From NCBI RefSeq assembly GCF_034366625.1, contig NZ_JAXMIH010000005.1, positions 124,001 through 188,000 on the forward strand: DNA of 64,000 nt, in the 5' to 3' direction. Source of the DNA: Prosthecobacter sp. (GTDB lineage: Bacteria > Verrucomicrobiota > Verrucomicrobiia > Verrucomicrobiales > Verrucomicrobiaceae). This document shows positions 1 through 7,212 of the stretch, in pieces (positions within the stretch are counted from its first letter, which is position 1; each line of letters starts with the position of its first letter). The notes beneath the pieces are model-generated. The model did not search any database. It saw only the letters and a program-made list of their open reading frames with translations, and was not told the origin of the DNA. The translations under genes were made by a program, and so were the position numbers.

Positions 1-2924
1 ACTCCAAGCACCTGCCTGAGATAGCGCCCCGTGTGCGAAGCCTCACACTTAGCCACTTCCTCCGGCGTGCCCGCAATCACCAACGCACCACCCGCAGCAC
101 CGCCCTCCGGCCCGAGATCAATGACCCAGTCGGCGCATTTGATGACTTCGAGGTTGTGCTCGATGACGAGCAGGCTGTGGCCTTCGTTGACGAGGCGTTG
201 CAGCAGCTTCACCAGCAGCGCGATGTCATCGAAGTGCAGGCCGGTGGTCGGTTCGTCGAGCAGCAGCAAGCTGCCGGAGCCTTGCTTCGCTTTGGGATTC
301 GTGGGGTTCTCAATGAGATGCCCGATGAGCTTCAAGCGCTGCGCTTCACCGCCGGAAAGCGTGTTAAGCGGCTGCCCGAGCTTCAAGTAGCCAAGTCCGG
401 CCTCATTGAGCATTTGAAGCTGCACTACGATCTGCGCGGCTTTCTTTGACGATTCAAACAACGGGCTGCTAAACCACGCCACCGACTCCTCGGCGGTCAA
501 ACCGAGCACATCGTGAATGCTTTTGCCATGCAGCAGGATTTTCAACGCATGCGGCTGATAGCGGCGACCTTCGCACTCGGGACAAGTCACATAGAGATCG
601 CTGAGGAACTGCATCTCGATCTTTTCGTAGCCGTTGCCCGCGCAGCGTTCGCAACGGCCTTCGCCGGAATTGAAGCTGAAGAAGCCCGGCATGATGCCCT
701 GCGTCTTCGCATCCTCCGTTTCGGAGAACAGCGTGCGGATGTGATCAAACGCACCGAGAAACACCGCCGGTGTGGAGCGCGGTGTGCGTGCCAGCGGCGA
801 TTGATCGACCATCACGACCTCGCGCAGGTTCTCATGGCCGGTGATCTTGCTCACGCGGCCCGGTTCGTCCTCGCAGACCTCGCCGCGTAGCTTTTGCAGG
901 TTCCGGTAGAGCACATCATGCACCAGCGTCGATTTGCCGGAGCCGCTGACGCCCGTGACGCAGCAGAACACGCCGAGCGGGATGTCCACGTCGAGCTTCT
1001 TGAGGTTGTTTTGGCGCGCGCCGTGGATGCTGAGGTACGGAGTCCCGCCTTTAGGCGGCTTGGTGCTCTTGGGTGTTGCGGCGCCCTTTCCGCCTGAAGG
1101 CGGGACTCCCAACTTTCTCCGCTCCTTCGGCACGGGCACTGATTTCCGTCCGAACAAGTAATCTCCCGTCAACGATCCAACCTTCGCGCTCAGCTTCGAC
1201 AGCGGCCCGCTGAACACCAACTCGCCGCCTTTGTCTCCACGCCCTGGACCGATGTCGATGACGTTGTCGGCGCTGCGCATGACGGCTTCTTCATGCTCGA
1301 CGACGAGTAGCGTGTTGCCTTTGTCACGCAGGCCTTCCATGACGCCGATGAGGCGGCCGATGTCACGCGGATGCAGGCCGATGCTCGGTTCATCGAGCAC
1401 GAACAGCGTGTTCACCAGCGAAGCGCCGAGACAGGTCGTCAAATTCACGCGCTGAAGTTCGCCACCGCTCAAGGTGCGTGTTTGACGGTCCAAATTCAGA
1501 TACCCGAGGCCCGCACGATCCATGTAGCTGATGCGGCTGGCGATTTCATCGCGCAGCATCGCGGCGGCGTGATCACCGTCCTTGAGCTGCCAGGATTGCA
1601 CGAGCGGATGCAGATCGCTCACCGGCAGACGCCAGAGATCGGCCAGCGTGTGCTCGCCGATGCGGAAGTTGTGCGCCTCCTTCTTCAAACGCCCGCCGCC
1701 GCAGTCCATGCACTCCGTGTAGGCGCGGTAACGGCTCAGAAACACGCGCACATGCATCTTGTAGCTGCGCGACTCCTGCCACTTGAAGAACCCGCGCACG
1801 CCATACCATTCGCCGCGATTGTAAGCCTCCTCGGGATCATCCCGCGTGCCTTCGATGAGCCATTTGCGATCGGCATCGCTGTAATCTTCAAACGGCTTGT
1901 GAATATCGACGCCACGCTTCCGTGCCGCACGTTCGAGATCGGTCTGCGACTCGCCATAGGTGCTGCCTTGAAACGGTCGCACCAAACCTTCATTGATGCT
2001 GAGCGACTCATCAGGAATCGCCTTGCCCATGTCGAGACCTAGCGTGCGGCCAAAGCCGCGGCACGTCGGACACGCGCCGATGGGTGAATTGAAGCTGAAC
2101 AGGCCCGGCGTCGGTGGTGGCAGCGTGATGCCGCAGTCCGCGCAGCTCCAGTCGGTGGAGAAATGCCGGGTTTCATCGTCAATGCTCGTCGCGACCTTGC
2201 CTTTGCCGAATCGAATCGCCGCTTCCACCGCCTCGCTGATACGCGCGCGTTGTTTCGCTTCGAGCGTCACGCGATCCTGCACCACCATCACCTGCGCTGG
2301 CAGTTTGCGCTCGGTGATTTCATCGAGGCGCACGATCTGGCCATACAGCCAGATGCGCACAAAGCCTTGCGCTTGCAAGAAGGCCGCGAAATCAGCCGAC
2401 GCGGTGTCCTTCGGCACCGGAACGGGAAACAGAATCAGCGCCTGCTTGCCTGCGTGGCCGTGCAACAGCGTGTGCAGGATGCTCTCCGTCGTTTCCGGCT
2501 TCACCGCCTGTTTGCATGACGGACACGTCGCCGAGGCGATGCGCGGGAACAGCATCTTGAGGTAATCATTGATCTCCGTGATCGTCCCGACGGTCGAGCG
2601 CGTGCTGCGCATGTTGTTCACCTGCTCGATGGCGATGGCCGGCGGGATGCCCTCGATCGAATCGACCTGCGGCTTGTCCATGCGCTCGAAAAACTGCCGC
2701 GTGTACGGCGAAAACGTCTCCACATACCGCCGCTGTCCCTCCGCGTAGATTGTGTCGAACGCCAACGACGACTTGCCGCTGCCGCTCGGCCCCGTAATCA
2801 CATTCAGCTTCCCCAGCGGCAGATCCAGATCGATCCCCTTCAGATTGTTCTGCCGCGCCCCGCGAATGCGGATGACGTCGTCAGAAATGGGGCGGCGGGC
2901 AGTTTTTTTCGGAACACGAGACAT
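1..2924 (-). CDS. uvrA: UvrABC excinuclease subunit A, nearly complete (C-terminal tip beyond the window)
   Basis: UvrA is the damage-recognition ATPase of nucleotide excision repair and acts as a dimer that loads UvrB. The reading frame stays open from the ATG at 2924 to the left edge. It shows the first Walker A (GPSGSGKSSL) near the N-terminus, the first zinc module (CADC ... CPTC around LFSFNSP), the signature LSGGELQRV, a second Walker A (GVSGSGKST), the second zinc module (CERC ... CPEC) and LSGGEAQRL followed by LLLLDEPTTGLH. Translation ends in TPEEVAKCEASHTGRYL, so only the last few residues are missing. Between the two ATPase halves, about 24 extra residues are encoded by a palindromic element (1039..1109). 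Eight C bases directly precede the start codon and there is no Shine-Dalgarno motif. Confidence 0.96.
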   Translation of the reverse strand, partial: MSRVPKKTARRPISDDVIRIRGARQNNLKGIDLDLPLGKLNVITGPSGSGKSSLAFDTIYAEGQRRYVETFSPYTRQFFERMDKPQVDSIEGIPPAIAIEQVNNMRSTRSTVGTITEINDYLKMLFPRIASATCPSCKQAVKPETTESILHTLLHGHAGKQALILFPVPVPKDTASADFAAFLQAQGFVRIWLYGQIVRLDEITERKLPAQVMVVQDRVTLEAKQRARISEAVEAAIRFGKGKVATSIDDETRHFSTDWSCADCGITLPPPTPGLFSFNSPIGACPTCRGFGRTLGLDMGKAIPDESLSINEGLVRPFQGSTYGESQTDLERAARKRGVDIHKPFEDYSDADRKWLIEGTRDDPEEAYNRGEWYGVRGFFKWQESRSYKMHVRVFLSRYRAYTECMDCGGGRLKKEAHNFRIGEHTLADLWRLPVSDLHPLVQSWQLKDGDHAAAMLRDEIASRISYMDRAGLGYLNLDRQTRTLSGGELQRVNLTTCLGASLVNTLFVLDEPSIGLHPRDIGRLIGVMEGLRDKGNTLLVVEHEEAVMRSADNVIDIGPGRGDKGGELVFSGPLSKLSAKVGSLTGDYLFGRKSVPVPKERRKLGVPPSGGKGAATPKSTKPPKGGTPYLSIHGARQNNLKKLDVDIPLGVFCCVTGVSGSGKSTLVHDVLYRNLQKLRGEVCEDEPGRVSKITGHENLREVVMVDQSPLARTPRSTPAVFLGAFDHIRTLFSETEDAKTQGIMPGFFSFNSGEGRCERCAGNGYEKIEMQFLSDLYVTCPECEGRRYQPHALKILLHGKSIHDVLGLTAEESVAWFSSPLFESSKKAAQIVVQLQMLNEAGLGYLKLGQPLNTLSGGEAQRLKLIGHLIENPTNPKAKQGSGSLLLLDEPTTGLHFDDIALLVKLLQRLVNEGHSLLVIEHNLEVIKCADWVIDLGPEGGAAGGALVIAGTPEEVAKCEASHTGRYLRQVLG
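1039..1109. repeat. Palindromic element inserted in frame inside uvrA
   Basis: Arm 1039..1058 (GGAGTCCCGCCTTTAGGCGG) and arm 1090..1109 (CCGCCTGAAGGCGGGACTCC) are reverse complements at 19 of 20 positions, with a 31-base spacer. Each arm also contains a small hairpin (CCGCC/GGCGG). Read as uvrA the element gives GVPPSGGK ... PPKGGTP, located between the PVPKERRK segment and the HGARQNNL segment that opens the second ATPase half. This stretch is short and variable in UvrA, and the frame is kept. The layout resembles mobile palindromic units that tolerate insertion into protein genes, such as Rickettsia palindromic elements, but I do not claim homology. Confidence 0.85.
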
Positions 2925-2932
2925 GGGGGGGG
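2925..2932 (-). other. Homopolymeric C8 tract abutting the uvrA start codon
   Basis: On the coding strand eight C residues sit immediately 5' of the uvrA ATG, where a ribosome binding site would normally lie. Such a tract can slip during replication and change leader length. Whether it has any regulatory effect is unknown. Confidence 0.4.
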
Positions 2933-3012
2933 CGGCGAGAGTAGCGATACGCCCCGAAGTGGCAAACGGGCGCTCAAGGACGCGAAAAGAAAGCGTCGCC
3001 ATAACGAGTCCC

Positions 3013-3113
3013 GATCCCGAAGGGATCATCGAAGGTAGCCAGGGGTCACACGACCCCTGGTAACCATGTCACAAAACCCGTTGCCCAAGGGCGCATGCCG
3101 GCGGCATGCTAGC
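3013..3113 (+). repeat. Composite three-hairpin repeat, copy 1 (left of the Y1 transposase)
   Basis: Three hairpins occur in fixed order. A: GATCCC/GGGATC (3013-3018 with 3022-3027, loop GAA). B: CCAGGGGTC/GACCCCTGG (3039-3047 with 3052-3060). C: GCATGCC/GGCATGC (3093-3099 with 3103-3109), followed by TAGC. The stretch between A and B reads ATCGAAGGTAG, and CAAGGGC precedes C. The same arrangement recurs at 3663..3764 and, inverted, at 3817..3917. The order and palindromes look like a REP/BIME unit linked to the neighbouring transposase. Confidence 0.85.
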
Positions 3114-3139
3114 ACCGTCCTCTTACCCCACGCCTCCGC

Positions 3140-3586
3140 ATGCCCGGCACCTACACCTCGCTGCATTACCATGTGATCTTCTCGACGAAGAACCGGGAGC
3201 CCATCATCGCCGCCGCATGGCGTCCGCGACTGCACGAATACCTCGGCGGCATGATTCGCGGGCTGGAGGGCACCCCGATCTGCGTCGGTGGCGTGGCGGA
3301 TCATGTGCATCTGCTGTTTGGCCTCAAACCGACGCATTGCCTCTCCGACTTCATGCGCGATCTGAAGAAAGACGCGACGAACTGGGTCAAGGACACGCTC
3401 CATGAGCCACATTTCGCGTGGCAGGAAGGCTATGCGGCGTTCACGGTGAGTCCGACGGCGATTCAATCGGTGCGCGACTACGTCAACGATCAGGAAGAGC
3501 ATCATCGCGTGAGAACCTTCCGCGAGGAGTTGGTGGCGATGTTGCGGCGGACGGGCGTGGCGTTTGAAGAACGGTATTTGGATTGA
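3140..3586 (+). CDS. Y1 (HUH) transposase, IS200/IS605 TnpA-like or REP-associated (RAYT)
   Basis: A 148-residue single-domain Y1 transposase. These enzymes cut and join single-stranded DNA at hairpin ends using a His-hydrophobic-His metal site and one catalytic tyrosine. The HUH motif is DHVHLLF with His55 and His57. The likely nucleophile is Tyr114 in VRDYVNDQEEHH, with Gln118 as candidate third metal ligand. The N-terminal SLHYHVIFSTKNR and the GYAAFTVS segment are typical of the family. No accessory tnpB is present. Hairpin repeats lie on both sides in direct orientation, with a third inverted copy downstream, so the gene may be the driver of a genome-wide REP family. It looks intact in length. 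No Shine-Dalgarno motif precedes the ATG. Confidence 0.9.
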   Translation: MPGTYTSLHYHVIFSTKNREPIIAAAWRPRLHEYLGGMIRGLEGTPICVGGVADHVHLLFGLKPTHCLSDFMRDLKKDATNWVKDTLHEPHFAWQEGYAAFTVSPTAIQSVRDYVNDQEEHHRVRTFREELVAMLRRTGVAFEERYLD

Positions 3587-3662
3587 GGCGGAGGTGTGGA
3601 GGTGAAGAAAAGTCGCAGGCAAGCATCCAGCACCCAATATAGCGCAACGATTTTGTGCCTTC

Positions 3663-3764
3663 GATCCCGAAGGGATCATCGAAGGTAGCCGGAGGTCAAA
3701 GACCTCCGGAAAGCCGGATCAACGTCTCCGCGTCTCAAGGGCGCATCCCGAAAGGGATGCTAGC
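3663..3764 (+). repeat. Composite three-hairpin repeat, copy 2 (right of the Y1 transposase)
   Basis: Same order and orientation as copy 1. A: GATCCC/GGGATC (3663-3668 with 3672-3677). B: CCGGAGGTC/GACCTCCGG (3689-3697 with 3701-3709). C: GCATCCC/GGGATGC (3743-3749 with 3754-3760), followed by TAGC. Stems B and C differ in sequence from copy 1, but both arms change together and pairing is retained. Confidence 0.85.
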
Positions 3765-3816
3765 GCCGCTGTTCGTCCACACGCCTGCAACCGAGGCCAC
3801 AGAACATTCGCCCACC

Positions 3817-3917
3817 GCTAGCATGCCTCCGGCATGCACCCTTGAGAGAGCTTGGGGTTCGCACGTCATCCAGGGGTCATTCGACCCCTGGCTACCTTCG
3901 ATGATCCCTTCGGGATC
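3817..3917 (-). repeat. Composite three-hairpin repeat, copy 3 (inverted)
   Basis: Inverted copy of the same unit. C: GCATGCC/GGCATGC (3821-3827 with 3831-3837), B: CCAGGGGTC/GACCCCTGG (3870-3878 with 3883-3891), A: GATCCC/GGGATC (3903-3908 with 3912-3917). It ends 6 bases from the stop codon of the decayed Mrr fragment. Confidence 0.85.
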
Positions 3918-3923
3918 GTTGCA

Positions 3924-4165
3924 TCACTCCCCTTCGGCGAAGTAGTCTGAGTCGATGCGCTTCACCGCATAGACTTGAGCGACCGAGACGCCGACGTTGT
4001 GGTCGATCATGAGTTCGGCCAGCTCGTCACCGTCGATGAGGACGATCTTGCTGTTGCTGACGTTCTTGGCGAACACGACGGCATCTTTGGTGAACGTGGA
4101 GGTCGTGATGAAGATGCCTTTGGTGGCTTTGTTGCCAGAGCACTGGCGAACTGCTGCACATCTGT
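3924..4165 (-). pseudogene. Remnant of an Mrr-type restriction endonuclease, truncated and frameshifted
   Basis: Read on the minus strand, the 3' part encodes KGIFITTSTFTKDA, then VLIDGDELAELMIDHNVGVS and KRIDSDYF. This matches the C-terminal end of the Mrr_cat family, whose members carry GVFITTS.F and a conserved LIDG..L..LMID.NVGVS. The upstream piece DVQQFASALA also fits the family (EVQQF.GAL) but lies in a different frame. The shift falls near 4131-4138 and is consistent with a small deletion. The N-terminal part and the catalytic D...QxK region are absent, replaced by a lipoprotein gene whose stop codon abuts the fragment. This is a dead restriction gene next to mobile repeats. Confidence 0.75.
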
Positions 4166-4888
4166 TCAGCCGACGGTGAACTCCAATTTTGTTTGGATGA
4201 AGTCATCGAACGGGAAGGCATATGGTTGACCATCTACCTCCATATATATACACCCATTTCCAACACCCAAAATCTCCGCCATATCTGGAGAAGGCCCGTT
4301 ACTGGGCGGATCCGGTACCACAAAATACTTGGTCGTCCATTTTGGGGTTCTATCTGGCTTGGAGGATTGCGCGAAAACAAAAAACCGCCTGGTACTCCAG
4401 CATAGGTCATCAAAGACCACGACGGTGTGATCTTTTGGACAGTAGAAGATGCGGTTTACAGAAGAATCTTCATTGCCGGTGGAAAAGAGGCTTTCTGCCT
4501 CACCGACCAACTTACCATCCCAGAAAAGCTGATAACGAGATGCCGTGCGTGTAGGGCCATAAGGAAGCCCGTCAGCATAGGTGGCTTTTCCGAGCTTGAG
4601 TTTCAGCGCCAAATGGTCGCCCAGTTGCATGGACTTGAAGCGGTGACCAGGTCCTTTGGACTCGTCCGTTTGCGGGACATCCTCTCGAGAGCACTGGTAG
4701 CGGCGGTAGCGCTCCAGAAAATGGGCTTTCGCCTGACGATCACCTTCTTTTAACCGCTGTATCTCGGTCTGCGCACGAGCCTGCTCGGCTTTGTAACTTT
4801 GTTCCCAAGCCGCTGCTTCTTTGTCTTCCACTGATCGACAAGCGGTGATGACGATCAGTCCTAGAAGTAAAACAGATGGTCTCTTCAT
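4166..4888 (-). CDS. Hypothetical lipoprotein
   Basis: A 240-residue protein starting MKRPSVLLLGLIVITACRS, a lipoprotein signal with lipobox ITAC. After the cysteine comes a charged, probably helical stretch (about 20-65), then a domain I do not recognise with a tryptophan- and tyrosine-rich middle (RYQLFWDGKLVGEAESLF, CWSTRRFFVFAQ). It starts 6 bases after the stop of the upstream DUF255 gene on the same strand, so it could be co-transcribed. Its base composition is visibly lower in GC than its neighbours and it lies against a broken Mrr gene, which suggests acquisition. Function unknown. Confidence 0.75.
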   Translation of the reverse strand: MKRPSVLLLGLIVITACRSVEDKEAAAWEQSYKAEQARAQTEIQRLKEGDRQAKAHFLERYRRYQCSREDVPQTDESKGPGHRFKSMQLGDHLALKLKLGKATYADGLPYGPTRTASRYQLFWDGKLVGEAESLFSTGNEDSSVNRIFYCPKDHTVVVFDDLCWSTRRFFVFAQSSKPDRTPKWTTKYFVVPDPPSNGPSPDMAEILGVGNGCIYMEVDGQPYAFPFDDFIQTKLEFTVG

Positions 4889-4894
4889 GTGAAC

Positions 4895-7069
4895 TCATTT
4901 CCCCAACGCCTTCTCCAATTCCTCCACCGTCGTCACGGGGGCTTGGCAGGTGAAGTTTTGGCAGACGTAGGCGGCGGGTTTGTCGCTGACGGGTTTCATG
5001 CCTGCAATGGCTTCGTTGTGCTGGCCGAGCCACTGCTGACCTGTGCCGCCGTCGGCGAGGAGGAGGGCGGCGTTGGGAAGGAACTTGCGATGGAGGTGTT
5101 GGGCGAGCTTTTGAAACTCAGGGGCCGTTTTGTCGCCGGCGAGGACGATTTGCTGTTTGCCGCGATGGTGCAGGTCGAAGGCGATGGCCATGACGGGCAC
5201 GGAGGAGGGGCTGCTCTGAAGCGTGGAGCCGAAGAGGGCGAAGATTTTCTCGGCCTGCTGCTTCCAAGTGTCTTTGGCGAGCAGGGCGCTGAGGCGCACG
5301 AGGTTGAGGGCGGCGAGAGAGTTTGGTGAAGGCTCGGCGCCGTCGTAGTCTTCCTTGATACGGAGGACGCTGTTGGGCATGTCGGTGTGGACGCTGTAGT
5401 AGCCGCCGTTTTTGGTGTCGAGGAAGAGGGTGTCCATCTCGCTTTGCAATTCGACGGCCCACTGGAGCCATTTCACGTCGAAGGAGGCCTGATAGAGATC
5501 GAGCAGGCCGTGAATGAGGCAGGCGTAGTCGATGGCGAAGGCCTTGGGGCCGCGCTCGCCTTCGCGCCAGGAGCGGTGCAGGCTTTTGCCGGGTGTGGTG
5601 CAGAGCTGATCGTGGATGAACTGTGCGGCTCCGGTGGCGAGTGCGGTTGTTTCGGCATCGCCAAAGGCGGCTCCGGCACGAGCTAGGCCGGAGATGGCGA
5701 GTCCGTTCCACGCGGCGATGATTTTGTCATCAAGATGCGGGCGCGGACGTTTAGTGCGGGCTTCAAAGAGCGTGCTCAGGCCTTTGTCGATGATGACTTG
5801 AACTTCTTCGGGGGTCTTCTTGAAGAACTCGGCGGTCTTTTTGAAGGAGACGGCGCGGTAGAGGGTGTTGAGGCCTTTGAGTTCGCCATGTGGATCGCTT
5901 TCGGGGCGTGCGTTGCCATCGCGGCGGGCACCGTAGGCGTAGCGGAAGATGTTGCCGTCGTCTTTGCCGAGCAGTTCGTCGATTTCGGCGGCCTTCCAGA
6001 CGTAGAAGGCGCCTTCGGTTTTGTGCGCGGCATCGGCGGTGGCGAGGCTGTCGGCGTCTTCGGCGGAGAAGAAGCCGCCGTCCTTGTGGCGCAGGTCGCG
6101 CTTGAGATAGGCGACGGTGTTGCGGGCGATGGTTTCAAAGAACGCGGTCTGCGTGATCTGCCAGCCTTCGACATAGGCGGTGAGGAGTTGCGCCTGATCG
6201 TAGAGCATCTTTTCGTAGTGCGGGATGTGCCAGTAGGCATCGACGCTGTAGCGGTGGAAGCCGCCGCCGACGTGGTCGCGCATGCCGCCATTGGCCATGC
6301 CGCGCAGCGTCTTGACGGTCATCTCCATGGCCCACTGGCTCTCGGAGACGCGGTCTTCGCCCTTCCGCTCAGCGAGGATGCGATGAATGCGCATGAGCAG
6401 GTTCAGTGTGGTGGGCCGTGGGAACTTCGGTGCGCCGCCGAAGCCGCCTTCATGGTAATCGAAGGAGCCGGAGAGATCGTCGTAAGCCTTCTGCACGAGC
6501 GTCTCGTGACTGATGTCGGTGACGGCGCTGTTTTCGTTGTCGAGATGCTCCTGGAGTTTCTCCACCGAGCGCGCGGCACGTTCGTCGATGCCTTTGCGAT
6601 CTTCGGTCCACACCTTGTGCAGCTCGTTGAGCAGATTCTTGAACCCGATGCGGCCCGGCGTGTTCTCCGGCGGATAATAGGTACCGCCATAAAACGGTTT
6701 CAGCTCCGGTGTGAGGAACACACTCATCGGCCAGCCGCCGTGGCCGCTCGCCGCCTGAACGTAGGTCATGTAGGTGAGATCGACATCGGGCCGCTCCTCG
6801 CGATCGACTTTGATGGGAATGAAGTTGTCGTTGATGAGCTTGGCGACTTCCTCGTTCTCAAACGACTCGCGTTCCATGACGTGGCACCAGTGGCAGGTCG
6901 AGTAGCCGGACGAGAGGAAGATCGGCTTGTCCTCGGCCTTGGCCTTCGCGAAGGCCGCATCGCCCCACGGCAGCCAGTTCACGGGATTGTGCGCGTGCTG
7001 AAGCAGGTAGGGCGAACGCTCCTTGGCGAGGGCGTTGGTGAATTTGTGGGACTGGCCGGAATCACTCAT
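4895..7069 (-). CDS. DUF255 / YyaL-SSP411 family protein (thioredoxin-like plus alpha/alpha barrel)
   Basis: A 724-residue protein of the YyaL family (COG1331; human relative SPATA20). The N-terminal third is a thioredoxin-like DUF255 domain with [15 protein letters not shown] and the CxxC-like motif [14 protein letters not shown] near residue 60, followed by VDREERPD and [11 protein letters not shown]. The rest has the alpha/alpha toroid pattern of six-hairpin glycosidase-like folds ([27 protein letters not shown]). The length is normal for the family. There is no signal peptide, so a cytoplasmic site is likely. The family is widespread, but its biochemical role is not settled. The start at 7069 lacks a Shine-Dalgarno motif. 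Confidence 0.93.
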   Translation of the reverse strand: MSDSGQSHKFTNALAKERSPYLLQHAHNPVNWLPWGDAAFAKAKAEDKPIFLSSGYSTCHWCHVMERESFENEEVAKLINDNFIPIKVDREERPDVDLTYMTYVQAASGHGGWPMSVFLTPELKPFYGGTYYPPENTPGRIGFKNLLNELHKVWTEDRKGIDERAARSVEKLQEHLDNENSAVTDISHETLVQKAYDDLSGSFDYHEGGFGGAPKFPRPTTLNLLMRIHRILAERKGEDRVSESQWAMEMTVKTLRGMANGGMRDHVGGGFHRYSVDAYWHIPHYEKMLYDQAQLLTAYVEGWQITQTAFFETIARNTVAYLKRDLRHKDGGFFSAEDADSLATADAAHKTEGAFYVWKAAEIDELLGKDDGNIFRYAYGARRDGNARPESDPHGELKGLNTLYRAVSFKKTAEFFKKTPEEVQVIIDKGLSTLFEARTKRPRPHLDDKIIAAWNGLAISGLARAGAAFGDAETTALATGAAQFIHDQLCTTPGKSLHRSWREGERGPKAFAIDYACLIHGLLDLYQASFDVKWLQWAVELQSEMDTLFLDTKNGGYYSVHTDMPNSVLRIKEDYDGAEPSPNSLAALNLVRLSALLAKDTWKQQAEKIFALFGSTLQSSPSSVPVMAIAFDLHHRGKQQIVLAGDKTAPEFQKLAQHLHRKFLPNAALLLADGGTGQQWLGQHNEAIAGMKPVSDKPAAYVCQNFTCQAPVTTVEELEKALGK

Positions 7070-7137
7070 TGGGGTAATGAGTTAACGTCCGCATGAGGGG
7101 CGGGGTTGCAAGCGGTCAAGAGCTGCGCGTCAAGAGT

Positions 7138-7185
7138 GTCAAGGTGGTCAAGATGGTTACTGGCACGACGCTTGACGACCTTGAC
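7138..7185. repeat. Inverted repeat built from GTCAAG units
   Basis: GTCAAGGTGGTCAAG (7138-7152) and CTTGACGACCTTGAC (7171-7185) pair at 14 of 15 positions around an 18-base loop. Further GTCAAG or CTTGAC units occur on both sides (for example 7106-7111 and 7203-7207). The element lies between the DUF3999 stop and the DUF255 start on the minus strand. It has no T-run, so it is more likely a repeat or mRNA-stability hairpin than an intrinsic terminator. Confidence 0.6.
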
Positions 7186-7212
7186 CAATTGACCGGCGCA
7201 GCCTTGACTTGG

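Noticed and set aside
5735-7096. A 453-codon open frame on the plus strand
   Set aside because: It is antisense to the well-supported DUF255 gene and its translation is low-complexity Gly/Val/Ala with no family motif; such shadows are common in high-GC genes.
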